Below the pieces are notes generated by a model, which had not been told where the DNA came from, searched no databases, and saw only the letters and a program-made list of their open reading frames with translations. A DNA stretch of 13,810 nucleotides from JBDRMV01 sp043811795 (GTDB lineage Bacteria > CG03). The stretch lies in assembly GCA_043811795.1 (NCBI GenBank), contig JBDRMV010000094.1:1-13810 (forward strand), given 5' to 3'. Position 1 is the first letter of the stretch. Each line of letters opens with the position of its first letter. Below are positions 1-8,955 of this stretch, one piece after another. The translations under genes were made by a program, and so were the position numbers.

Positions 1-306
1 CCGTCCACACCGGAAACTGTCAGATAGATAAAGAAAGTATCGGAAGGAGTAAGGTCATCGTCCCGCACGGTCACTGTGGAAATATATAATCCGGGCGACT
101 GACCTCCGGGAATGGCGACAGTAACCTGTACCGAAGTTGTATCAAGCCCTGACTCGTAATCCAGATTCGCAATGCTTCCCGGGGAAAAAGTGATTACGGA
201 GGCGGAAATCAACCCGCCGTTAAAAGAACTGGCTGAAAACTCTATATCATTAAGGTCAACGTTGCCGGTGTTCTCTATTATGACGCTGCCTGACTTATTC
301 TGCCCC
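1..306 (-). repeat. Recent duplicate of 715-1020 (copy 1)
   Basis: Aligned base by base with 715-1020 at a constant offset of 714 bp, it differs at about 9 of 306 positions (about 97% identical). The offset is a multiple of three and spans two repeat units. This copy is the more C-terminal one and may continue off the left edge. Confidence 0.92.
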
Positions 307-3300
307 GGCAGACCCGACAGCGTAACGCTGCTTTCCTGAACGTCCAGGTCTTCCGCCGAATTTACAGTCAGTTCCACCGAAAAAGTATCCGAAGGAGTTC
401 CGTCGTCGTCCTGCACTGTAACAGATGAAGTGTAAATGCCGGGCGCCTGGTCATCAGGAATATTTACGCTCATCTTTACGGAAGAACTGCTTCCGGCAAC
501 AAGGGTCAGAGTTGCGGAACTGAAACTTATTTTATCGCCCGTAATAATATTTGCGCCGGAAATAAAATTATTTGTTGAAAATATTATGCCGCTGAGTGTG
601 GTATTGCCTGTATTGGCCGTAACGAATGTTCCCGACGAAGAGACCGCTCCGGAATTTCCTGAAATGGATAAGAGATTTCCGGATAAGTCGCCGCCGTTGT
701 CATGTACATCAAGGCCGTCCACACCGGAAACTGTCAGATAGATAAAGAAAGTATCGGAAGGAGTAAGGTCATCGTCCCGCACGGTCACTGTGGAAATATA
801 TAATCCGGGCGACTGACCTCCGGGAATGGCAACAGTAACCTGTACCGAAGTTGTATCAAGCCCGGACTCGTAATCCAAATTCGCAATGCTTCCCGGGGAA
901 AAAGTGATTACGGAGGCGGAAATCATACCGCCGTTAAAAGAACTGGCTGAAAACTCTATATCATTCAGGTCAACGTTGCCGGTGTTCTCTATTATGATGC
1001 TGCCTGTCTTGTTCTGCCCCGGAGCCCCGGAAAGGGTTACGCTGCTTTCCTGAACGTCCATATTTTCCGACGGATTAACGGTAACGGCGATACTGAAAGT
1101 GTCCTCGGGAGAAAGGTCATCATCGCGGGCGGTAATTACCCCTGTATAAAAACCTGCTGCCTGTCCTGAAGGAATGTTAAGCATAAGCGTAACGCTTATT
1201 GTCGAATTACCGCTTTCATAATTGATATAAGCGGCGGTGGTGGAGAATGAAACGTTTACGGCGGTAATGGTGCTGCCGGCTGAAGTCAGGTCTGATGAAA
1301 TAAAAGTAACGGCAGCAAGGTCAATGTTTCCTGTATTGTCGGCGTAAAAGATTCCTTCCTGACTGCTTCCGGGATCGCCGCCCAAAGACATAACATTGCC
1401 GGAAACATCGCCGGTATTGTTGAGGATATTTAAACCTTCCTGCGTATTTACGGTCAGATTAAAAAAGAAAGTATCCGCAGGCGCCGCGTCATCATCCTGT
1501 ACCGTAACCGTGCTGAAATATACCCCCGGGTACTGTTTCTCCGGAATAGAAACAGACAATTTGACTGCCGTAGTATCGCTGCCGGTTTCATAATCAAGAT
1601 TTGCGATGCTCGCCGGAACAAAGAATATTTCCGAGGAAGGAATTGTTCCTCCGGAACCCGAAAGATCAACAGCCATCAATGCAATGTTTGTCAGTTCAAT
1701 ATTACCGTCATTCTCAACGAGGAAATATCCATACGGCTCGGCCAGCGGATTACCTGAAATAGAGAGCGTGTTGGAAACCAGGTTAAGGCTGTTATCCCTG
1801 ACATCAAGCGACTCACTGCCCTGCACCGTCACACGGAGGGTAAAAGAATCCGAAGGAGTTCCGTCGTCATCCCGCGCCTGAACGGTCCCGATATATATTC
1901 CCGGGTTCTGGTTTCCCGGAATTGTCACAGTCAGTCGAATGGATGATGTGTCCAGACCCGATTCATAATCAAAGATGAGAATATTCCCCGGGTTAAAGGA
2001 AATGCTCCCTGCCGGGATATTATGACCGGCGCCGTCGGAAAGAGCTGATGAAACAAACTGAACATCCGTAATATCAACATTGCTCTTGTTTTCAAGAATA
2101 AAACTTCCGGTTGAAATATCCAGCGGATACCCCGTTAAATCCAGCATGTTTCCGGAAACGTCCGCATCATTGTTATGAATATCAACGGCCTCTACCGTGT
2201 TAACAACAACTTCTATACCGAAAGTATCTTTGGGTTCTCCGTCGTCATCCTTTACCGTAATGGTTCCCTGGTAGGAGCCCGCTCCCTGGTCGGGAGGTAT
2301 GCCGACGGTCAGAGTAACAGCAGTTGTGGCAGAACCCGTTTCGTAAGAAAGGGTTTCTACCGTTATGGGATTAAATGAGACATTGGACGAGTTAATGGAG
2401 AGAGAACCTTCTCCGCTTAAATTGGCGGCGCTGAACTGAATATCCGTAAGAGTGAGGTTTCCGGCATTTTCAACGATAAAATTACCGGAGTCGTTCGAGC
2501 CGGGATCGCCGGAAAGAGAAAGTGTGTTGGATATAACATCGCCGCCGTTGTTCTGCACGTCGATATCTTCACTGCCGGCAACGGTAACGCTGAGGATAAA
2601 AGTGTCCTCGGGGTTGCCGTCGTCGTCCCTGGCGGTAACGGTGGAAGTATAGACGCCGGCTGACTGGGAACCCGGTATGTTCACCGTAAGGTTTATCTGT
2701 TTCAGATTAAAACCGATTTCCGACGGAAGGGTTACTATGGGATTTATGTCAAAGGTTATATTAACCGGGGATATCGTGTGTCCTGCGCCGTCGGAAAGAG
2801 ACGCAGGGACAAATTCAACATTGTTCAGAGCGCAGTTCCCTGTATTTTCAATCACAAAGTCACCGTTCTGCGAGGTGTCGGGATTTCCGCTCAAAGACAT
2901 TATTCCCGAAAAAATATCTTTTTCATTGTCGTGAATATCCAGAGCTTCGTAATCCCCTATAATAACTTTGAGAATCACGCTGTCGGAAGGGGTACCGTCG
3001 TCATCCTGAGCCATAATTACAGAGTAATAGGTGGCGGGATACTGAAGAACCGGAGATGTTATTCCCACTGCAATCGTCTGGGTGGAGCCGACACCGAGGC
3101 TGAAAGCATAATTGGGGTCAAAATTGATATTAGAAGCAAGAATTTTATGGCCGGCTCCGTCGTCTAAATCGCCCGTGTTGAAAACCACAATATTTTCCGC
3201 CGTAGAAATGCCTGTATTTTCAAGGACAAAATAACCCGTGGCAACCGAACCCAAAACGCCGTTAATAGTTAGGACTCCTCCTGATACATCTCTATCATTG

Positions 3301-6300
3301 TTATGAATGTCTATTGATTCATCGCCTGTGACATTGACGAAAATATCGAAAGTGTCGACGGGAGCGCCGTCATCGTCCCGAACAGTGATAATACCGGTAT
3401 ATATGCCCGCTTCGGTATTGGGCACTCCGGAAAGGTCGACCGTTATAAGCACCGCCTGCGTATCGGAACCTGCTGCATAGTCCAGGTTCAGTACGCCGGA
3501 AAGAGGAGTAAAATCGACGTCGGCGGCAGCAATGATTATCGGGTCGCCCTGACCGTCCACCAATGTTCCATGCTCAAGGTTCGCGGATATAAACTCAATT
3601 CCGGTTAAATTCATGTTGCCTGTGTTTTCAAGAAGGAAATAGCCTGCCGCGGGCGTGGTCGATTCGAACGCCCCCGTTATATGCATCTCGTTGCCCCAGA
3701 CATCCATTGCATTATTATGAACATTGAGGTTCTCATAATCATTAACCGTCAGTTTTAAAAGAAACGAATCAAAAGGAGCGGAGTCGTCATCCTTTACCGT
3801 AATTGTAGAAACATAGATTCCCGGCGGCTGGGCGGCAGGTATGGATATTGAAATTTCAATATCCTGTTTGTCCGAACCGGCCTTATAATTCAGATTGGCA
3901 ATCAGACCCGGAGTAAAGACAATTGCGGATGTGGAAATGCTGCCGCTGCCGCCGGTGAAAGTTACCGCTGAAAAAATAACGTTGTCAAGCGAAATATTGC
4001 CCGTATTTTCTATCCCGAAATCACCTGTCACAGTTGCGCCGGGGGCGCCCGAGAGTGCCATGCTGGATGCGATAATATCCAGATAATTATTTTGAACCGT
4101 AATATCCTCAATACCGTTGACTGTAAGGCGCAGAATAAATGTATCGGAAGGCGTGTCATCGTCATCCTTTGCCGTGACGACGCCCGAATAAAGGCCTGGC
4201 GCCTGTTCCGAAGGGATATCAACGGTAACAGTGGACGAAACGATATCGCTCCCTGTTTCAAAATAGAGGGAAGCCGTTCCCGTGGGTGTAAAAGTAATAT
4301 ACGCCGTTGGGATATTGTTCGAACCTCCGTCGTCCAGGATTGTTGATGCGTAGATAATATTATCCAGTAAAACATTTCCGGTATTTTCCACTTTGAAATT
4401 ACCCGACTGACCGGTGCCCGGATTTCCTGAAAGAACCATAATCGAAGACGACACGCTGCCTTCGTCATCCTGAATATTCAAATATTCTTTTTGATTTACG
4501 ATCACTTTTAACGAGAAAGTATCAGAAGGGTCGCCGTCGCTGTCTTTAACGCTTACGGCGCCGGTATAGGTGCCTGCCGTCTGAACAGAGGAAATGCTTA
4601 CGGTGAGCTGGACAATCGCCTCGTCCGAACCTGTAATATACGGCAACGTTGCTATGCCGGTGGAACCGGAATAATCAAAAGAAATTTTGTCCGCTGTAAT
4701 CGTGCTGCCCGTACCGTCATAGAGTTCGGCTTTATAAAATTGAATCTGCTCAAAGACGACATTACCCGTATTTTCCACGATAAAATTTCCGGACTGCGAG
4801 GTCTGCGGATTACCGGTGAGCGTCAATTCATTAGCCACCATATCGGCGCCGTTGTCCTGCACATCAAGACCCTCTTTACTGTTTACGGTAACCTCGAGAC
4901 CGAAAGTATCCGAAGGACTGCCGTCATCGTCTTTCGCCGTAATGATTCCTGTGTAAGTTGCAGCCGCCTGCTCGTCGGGGATATTGACCGTAAGGCAAAC
5001 GGTCTGCGTGTTGCTTCCGGCAGTAAAGGAAAGATTTGCAAGCGGGTTAATATCAAACACGATTTGAGCGGAGGGGATGTTGTCGCCTGTATCGGAAAGA
5101 GCGGTTGAATTAAACTGGATATTGTTAATATCAATATTCCCGTTATTTATGATGGTGAAACTCCCCGAAGGAGAGGAAAAAGAATCGCCTGAAAGAGACA
5201 TTGTATTTCCTGTCACTCCCGCGCTGTCGTTGAAAACCTCAAGGTTCTCGTCGGCATTCACCGTAACGCTCAGAATAAAAAAGTCGGCAGGGTAACCTTC
5301 ATTTTCCGCGCTTACCGTCGCCTGGTAGGCGCCCGCCGGCTGACCGGCGTCAACATCCACGGTTAGAAGAATAGTTGTGGATTCGTCCACGCCAAAAGTA
5401 CCCACGGATGAAGGACTGTATGAAATATTGCCGGTTGAAATCGTATGTCCGTAACTGTCCAAAAGTTGAGTTGACGAAAAGTCAAGACCTTCTACCTCTG
5501 CGGTGCCGGTACTGTCAATGATAAAAATTCCGCTGTTGGAAGAACTTGCGTCAACCGAAAAGGTCATTATATTGCCGATGAGGTCTCCATCGTTGTTGCG
5601 GATGTCTATTTTCTCGCTGCCGGTGGATACGATGACTTCCAGCGAAAACGTATCCGAGGGATTGCTGTCGTCGTCAAGCGCTGTTATGGTTCCGGTATAT
5701 GTGCCCGACGACTGACCTGATGGAATGTTCACGCAGAGAGCAATTGTCTGCGTATCGGAACCCGCCGCAAAATCAAGAGAGGCAACAGTTCCGGGAGTGA
5801 ACATAACATTTGAGGCGGTTATTGTCCCGCCGATACCATTGTAAATATCAGAGGAACTAAACTCCAGGTCTGTTAAAGCGACATTTCCGGTATTTTCAAT
5901 TTTAAAATAACCCGTGGCGGAAGCAGACGGCTCCTCCATCAGCGTCATTAAGTTTCCTGAAACATTGCCCCAGTTATTGAGCACGTTGACCGTTTCGCTG
6001 GATAAAACAATTACTTCGCACCGGAAGTTGTCAATAGGATCCAAATCGTCGTCTGCCAAATCAATGTAACCGCTGTAGGTGCCTGTTGACTGTCCGGCAG
6101 GAATGGAAACCGTAAGTTTTATGGAAGCAGTATTGCTGCCTGCTTCAAAGTTCAGGTTCGCAATGATATTAGGCATAAAAGTAATACTTGCGGCGGGGAT
6201 TGTGTGTCCCGCGCCGTCGCTTAAATCGTCTGCGGAAAAGGATATGTTATCAAGGTTTATATTGCCGTAGTTTTCTATAAAAAAATAACCGCTTTGTGAC

Positions 6301-8699
6301 GCAGCGTGAATTCCGGTAAGAGACATTGTTGAGGCCAATATGTCGCCGTCGTTATCCTTGTTTCTCAATGCCTCGGTGGCAGAAACAACGACCCTGATAG
6401 TAAAAACATCGAAAGGTACGCCGTCGTCGTCTTCGGCGGTAACAGAGCCCGAATAGGTGGCTGCTTTCTGTCCTGCGGGAATACCGACGGTTAAAATTAC
6501 CGCCCGGGTATTGACGGATACCTGAAACGGCAGGGAAGCGATATAAGTCGAGCCCGAATAATCAAAGGAAATATTTGCCGCCGTTATGGTTGACCCGCTG
6601 CCGTCATACAGGTCTGCACAGGAAAAAGTAACGGTGGTTAAATCGACATTGCCTGTGTTTTCAACGACAAATGTTCCATCCCGGTCTGCGCCGCTGTCCC
6701 CTGAAAGAGTCATAATCGAAACTGCCACGTCACCGGCAGCATCCTGAACATCAATATCTTCCACGCTGTTTACGGTGAGAGAGAGAAGAAAGATATCGGA
6801 CGGAGTACCGTCGTCATCACAGGATGTAACGGTGGAAAAATAAACTCCGGGCGGCTGGTTAGCCGGTACGGCGACAGTCATCTGGATGGTATTTACCGAC
6901 CCGGGATTGAGGTTCGCTACGGTGGCCGGAGAAAAGGTGATATTGGATGTTGAAATCGTAATTTCACCTTTCGCGGGTTCCGAGGAGAGAAAAATAATAT
7001 CATCAATGCCCGAACCGCCGGTGTTTTCAATGACAAAGCTTCCGATTTTTGAATTACCCGGATTAACCGAAAGGTTCATAACATTGCTTGAAACGTCAGC
7101 GTCAAAGTTATGGATATCAAAACTCCCCACTTTAAAAGTTACCGTATCAACAGTGACATAGCCGTTGTCGTAAGTAGGAGAAGAAGCGCTCATCCCCGGC
7201 CACACCCTCAGCCGCCAGTCCTGCGTTCCCACCTCTCCGGCAGGGACTGTATATGAATATGTATATTCCCCGCTTCCGGAAGTTGACAGGTGCACTTCGC
7301 CCATCTCGTACCAATAGGTGGTGAACTTCTCTAATTTTCCTTCCATTGTGTTGGATGAGTTTGTGCACAGGTACTGCCCGACATCGGATTCGGCGGACAG
7401 GGATAAACTCTCCCACGTATCATAAATATTGTCGGCAACAGGCAGGGCGATATCAATCCCGAAACCTTCAAGAGCGGTCGTTGACACCGTCGGCGGCACG
7501 GTCAGATTTATTATTGCGCTTGTAACTTCACCGAGATTATTTCCTATTGCCTGCGCCTCAAAAAGCAGTACGGTGGAAATGGCCGGTATATCGCCTCCGG
7601 CAAAATTCCACTGCATCGCCGCATCAACATCTTCTCCTTTATCGCCTCTCTTGTTTTTTAATACATCTTTGTCCTCCATCTGGTTTGGCGTATAGCCGAC
7701 ACATTGAGCGCAGTTGAGAGTGGCTGCGAGATTTGCATTAAACCCGAAGTGAATTCCCGGCGCCGCATCGCGCGAATAAATCACTCCAGAACGGTCAAGT
7801 TTAACCACATCATTATCTGAACTTTCTCCGGCGAAATTAGAGTCAATATAATTAAAGAGAAGTATAGGTTCATAATCGGTGCTCCGGGTATTGTCAATAA
7901 AATTTGCCCTGATAAAACTTTTGCCGGATGTCATAATGTATAACTGCCGTATAAAAAGTTGATTATCAGGACTGACCCAGCCGCGGACAATTTTAAAATC
8001 CGATTCGTTGATAACCCGCGAGGAAACACCCATATCGTAGGGGAAAGCTCCGTCAGTTGCCAGAAGAGTTGGATTCTGGTGGGAAGAATAATCTAAATCT
8101 GGTGTACCATCAACGAATAGTTTAATGCAGTCGGAAACAATATAATCAGTGGCGTTGTAAATTAAATTTGAAAAAGACATCTGTGAGGAAATATTTTCTA
8201 TGCTGATTGTTCCATTAGAAAGAGAGGTAACAGATGTTGATTCCCGGTAGGACGGAGCGGCCTTGGAGCCGTTTTCCGCAATGTCAAAATAAATGTTGTA
8301 GTAACGGACCGACCCTGCGGGACTTATACCGTCAAAATTCCATATAAGATGTCCCTTCGCGTTCACAGAACTGATGAAAACAGGCGCCTCAAACCATGAT
8401 TTCCTCTCTCCGAGAGCGGTCCCGATGGAGGTTACCTCAACAACCCGCGGAGAGTTGACATCAAATGTTCCGGTTACGCCGAGCCGGTTAAATAAATCAT
8501 TAAAATCGAGTTCATAGATTACAGGACAGTTTAAACGGTCGTATGCCCCGGCGCTGACCGTAATCGCAAGACGGTAGTGCCAGTCATCTCCCGCGCCGAC
8601 GACGCCGGGGTCCCACCATTCGGGGTCGGCAAGAGCGGCATTGGCGGGAGCAGCCGTAACCATCACGGCGGTCAGGATAATTCCGATAAATTTTTTCAT
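1..8699 (-). CDS. Giant exported tandem-repeat protein (adhesin/surface-layer-like), C-terminus beyond the window
   Basis: One open frame of 2,899 codons runs leftward from an ATG at 8699-8697; no in-frame stop was seen, and the same codon phase gives repeat units throughout. The first residues, MKKFIGIILTAVMVTAAPAN, form a Sec signal peptide with likely cleavage after ANA (21) or ALA (24). Residues about 25-400 are beta-rich, beginning WHYRLAITVSAG, and belong to no family I can name firmly. Residues about 400-520 look like a single Ig-like domain. From about residue 524, roughly 19 units of about 125 residues follow. Each reads approximately LDVxNNxGDVSGNxLSLSG, then GxFxxENTGN, FxxGSxTxxVxLTVxIPxxQ, xGxYxGxVTxxDDDGxPxDxF and LxVTVN, a pattern typical of secreted beta-sandwich arrays. 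Cysteines are rare. Known proteins of this shape act in adhesion or as cell-envelope stalks; that role is inferred here. No Shine-Dalgarno sequence precedes the ATG. The C-terminal anchor is not visible. Confidence 0.9.
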   Translation of the reverse strand, partial: MKKFIGIILTAVMVTAAPANAALADPEWWDPGVVGAGDDWHYRLAITVSAGAYDRLNCPVIYELDFNDLFNRLGVTGTFDVNSPRVVEVTSIGTALGERKSWFEAPVFISSVNAKGHLIWNFDGISPAGSVRYYNIYFDIAENGSKAAPSYRESTSVTSLSNGTISIENISSQMSFSNLIYNATDYIVSDCIKLFVDGTPDLDYSSHQNPTLLATDGAFPYDMGVSSRVINESDFKIVRGWVSPDNQLFIRQLYIMTSGKSFIRANFIDNTRSTDYEPILLFNYIDSNFAGESSDNDVVKLDRSGVIYSRDAAPGIHFGFNANLAATLNCAQCVGYTPNQMEDKDVLKNKRGDKGEDVDAAMQWNFAGGDIPAISTVLLFEAQAIGNNLGEVTSAIINLTVPPTVSTTALEGFGIDIALPVADNIYDTWESLSLSAESDVGQYLCTNSSNTMEGKLEKFTTYWYEMGEVHLSTSGSGEYTYSYTVPAGEVGTQDWRLRVWPGMSASSPTYDNGYVTVDTVTFKVGSFDIHNFDADVSSNVMNLSVNPGNSKIGSFVIENTGGSGIDDIIFLSSEPAKGEITISTSNITFSPATVANLNPGSVNTIQMTVAVPANQPPGVYFSTVTSCDDDGTPSDIFLLSLTVNSVEDIDVQDAAGDVAVSIMTLSGDSGADRDGTFVVENTGNVDLTTVTFSCADLYDGSGSTITAANISFDYSGSTYIASLPFQVSVNTRAVILTVGIPAGQKAATYSGSVTAEDDDGVPFDVFTIRVVVSATEALRNKDNDGDILASTMSLTGIHAASQSGYFFIENYGNINLDNISFSADDLSDGAGHTIPAASITFMPNIIANLNFEAGSNTASIKLTVSIPAGQSTGTYSGYIDLADDDLDPIDNFRCEVIVLSSETVNVLNNWGNVSGNLMTLMEEPSASATGYFKIENTGNVALTDLEFSSSDIYNGIGGTITASNVMFTPGTVASLDFAAGSDTQTIALCVNIPSGQSSGTYTGTITALDDDSNPSDTFSLEVIVSTGSEKIDIRNNDGDLIGNIMTFSVDASSSNSGIFIIDSTGTAEVEGLDFSSTQLLDSYGHTISTGNISYSPSSVGTFGVDESTTILLTVDVDAGQPAGAYQATVSAENEGYPADFFILSVTVNADENLEVFNDSAGVTGNTMSLSGDSFSSPSGSFTIINNGNIDINNIQFNSTALSDTGDNIPSAQIVFDINPLANLSFTAGSNTQTVCLTVNIPDEQAAATYTGIITAKDDDGSPSDTFGLEVTVNSKEGLDVQDNGADMVANELTLTGNPQTSQSGNFIVENTGNVVFEQIQFYKAELYDGTGSTITADKISFDYSGSTGIATLPYITGSDEAIVQLTVSISSVQTAGTYTGAVSVKDSDGDPSDTFSLKVIVNQKEYLNIQDDEGSVSSSIMVLSGNPGTGQSGNFKVENTGNVLLDNIIYASTILDDGGSNNIPTAYITFTPTGTASLYFETGSDIVSSTVTVDIPSEQAPGLYSGVVTAKDDDDTPSDTFILRLTVNGIEDITVQNNYLDIIASSMALSGAPGATVTGDFGIENTGNISLDNVIFSAVTFTGGSGSISTSAIVFTPGLIANLNYKAGSDKQDIEISISIPAAQPPGIYVSTITVKDDDSAPFDSFLLKLTVNDYENLNVHNNAMDVWGNEMHITGAFESTTPAAGYFLLENTGNMNLTGIEFISANLEHGTLVDGQGDPIIIAAADVDFTPLSGVLNLDYAAGSDTQAVLITVDLSGVPNTEAGIYTGIITVRDDDGAPVDTFDIFVNVTGDESIDIHNNDRDVSGGVLTINGVLGSVATGYFVLENTGISTAENIVVFNTGDLDDGAGHKILASNINFDPNYAFSLGVGSTQTIAVGITSPVLQYPATYYSVIMAQDDDGTPSDSVILKVIIGDYEALDIHDNEKDIFSGIMSLSGNPDTSQNGDFVIENTGNCALNNVEFVPASLSDGAGHTISPVNITFDINPIVTLPSEIGFNLKQINLTVNIPGSQSAGVYTSTVTARDDDGNPEDTFILSVTVAGSEDIDVQNNGGDVISNTLSLSGDPGSNDSGNFIVENAGNLTLTDIQFSAANLSGEGSLSINSSNVSFNPITVETLSYETGSATTAVTLTVGIPPDQGAGSYQGTITVKDDDGEPKDTFGIEVVVNTVEAVDIHNNDADVSGNMLDLTGYPLDISTGSFILENKSNVDITDVQFVSSALSDGAGHNIPAGSISFNPGNILIFDYESGLDTSSIRLTVTIPGNQNPGIYIGTVQARDDDGTPSDSFTLRVTVQGSESLDVRDNSLNLVSNTLSISGNPLAEPYGYFLVENDGNIELTNIALMAVDLSGSGGTIPSSEIFFVPASIANLDYETGSDTTAVKLSVSIPEKQYPGVYFSTVTVQDDDAAPADTFFFNLTVNTQEGLNILNNTGDVSGNVMSLGGDPGSSQEGIFYADNTGNIDLAAVTFISSDLTSAGSTITAVNVSFSTTAAYINYESGNSTISVTLMLNIPSGQAAGFYTGVITARDDDLSPEDTFSIAVTVNPSENMDVQESSVTLSGAPGQNKTGSIIIENTGNVDLNDIEFSASSFNGGMISASVITFSPGSIANLDYESGLDTTSVQVTVAIPGGQSPGLYISTVTVRDDDLTPSDTFFIYLTVSGVDGLDVHDNGGDLSGNLLSISGNSGAVSSSGTFVTANTGNTTLSGIIFSTNNFISGANIITGDKISFSSATLTLVAGSSSSVKMSVNIPDDQAPGIYTSSVTVQDDDGTPSDTFSVELTVNSAEDLDVQESSVTLSGLPGQNKSGSVIIENTGNVDLNDIEFSASSFNGGLISASVITFSPGSIANLDYESGLDTTSVQVTVAIPGGQSPGLYISTVTVRDDDLTPSDTFFIYLTVSGVD
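715..1020 (-). repeat. Recent duplicate of 1-306 (copy 2)
   Basis: This is the partner of 1-306. Identity drops sharply beyond 1020, although a short matching block (cgctgctttcctgaacgtcc) persists just past the breakpoint. The intervening unit (about 345-714) is a different subtype, so the duplicated module is two units long (238 residues). Confidence 0.92.
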
Positions 8700-8711
8700 C
8701 CGGTTTTTATA

Positions 8712-8740
8712 ATTATAATCGGTAAAACGCATTATGTCAA
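8712..8740 (-). promoter_or_regulatory. Perfect sigma-70-type promoter of the giant repeat gene
   Basis: On the minus strand, TTGACA (8740-8735) is followed by 17 nt and TATAAT (8717-8712), an exact consensus match. Twelve bases separate the -10 box from the ATG at 8699, so transcription would start around 8705 and leave a leader of only about 5-7 nt. The leader has no Shine-Dalgarno sequence. The implied mRNA is leaderless or nearly so. Confidence 0.8.
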
Positions 8741-8767
8741 TGTGATTTCGGTAACTTACAGCTAAAA

Positions 8768-8776
8768 TTGATTTAT
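8768..8776. repeat. Left putative target-site duplication TTGATTTAT
   Basis: Identical to 9036-9044. It abuts the left terminal inverted repeat and overlaps its last two symmetrical bases. Confidence 0.65.
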
Positions 8777-8849
8777 AGGCATATGCACATGAATCAAGTT
8801 GGTATATTAGCCTGCATTATTCATACTGAAAGTGTTATTAAAGAAAAAT

Positions 8850-8900
8850 GGGTCACTTCTATTTTTGACAGAGAATACAGAGCAAAAATAGAGGTGACCC
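8850..8900 (+). repeat. First internal hairpin of the element
   Basis: Arm GGGTCACTTCTATTTTTG (8850-8867) pairs with CAAAAATAGAGGTGACCC (8883-8900) around a 15-nt loop. The only non-Watson-Crick position is a T8857/G8893 wobble on the plus strand. It is enclosed by a second stem, 8808-8824 with 8930-8946, which has a perfect 10-bp core CATTATTCAT / ATGAATAATG. Confidence 0.85.
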
Positions 8901-8955
8901 GATTTTTCACCCGATTTTTCCCAGAGAATATGAATAATGTAGGTTAGGGAAAATA

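Larger units (their letters stand above)
1..7128 (-). repeat. Tandem array of about 19 coding repeats, period about 375 bp
   Basis: The Asp-rich loop of each unit, seen on the plus strand as gtc/atc runs, recurs near 52, 400, 769, 1108, 1489, 1862, 2242, 2620, 2998, 3370, 3785, 4160, 4537, 4923, 5302, 5668, 6048, 6422 and 6810. Spacings are mostly 366-388 bp, about 125 residues. The unit preceding the loop at 3370 is longer (about 415 bp to the next loop) because of an insertion containing VDGQGDP. Two units near the left end are short (339 and 348 bp) because they lack about 8 residues at the LDVQ-ESSVTLSG junction. DNA identity between most units is low, so the array is old except at its left end. 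Confidence 0.9.

Noticed and set aside
4028..5134. Short minus-strand frames within the giant gene
   Set aside because: They are out of phase with the repeat-encoding frame, which stays open through the same bases and gives the recognisable unit pattern.
1..7128. CRISPR array or non-coding satellite
   Set aside because: The period is about 375 bp, identity between most units is low, and the phase is always a multiple of three; these are protein-domain repeats.
436..7695. Numerous plus-strand reading frames of 60-130 codons across 1-8700
   Set aside because: They are antisense shadows of the single long minus-strand frame; their repetitive, similar look comes from the coding repeats beneath, and none has a supporting ribosome site or family motif.
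8865..8893. Promoter inside the element (TTGACA at 8865-8870)
   Set aside because: The -35-like hexamer lies in the hairpin loop and no acceptable -10 follows at 16-18 nt.
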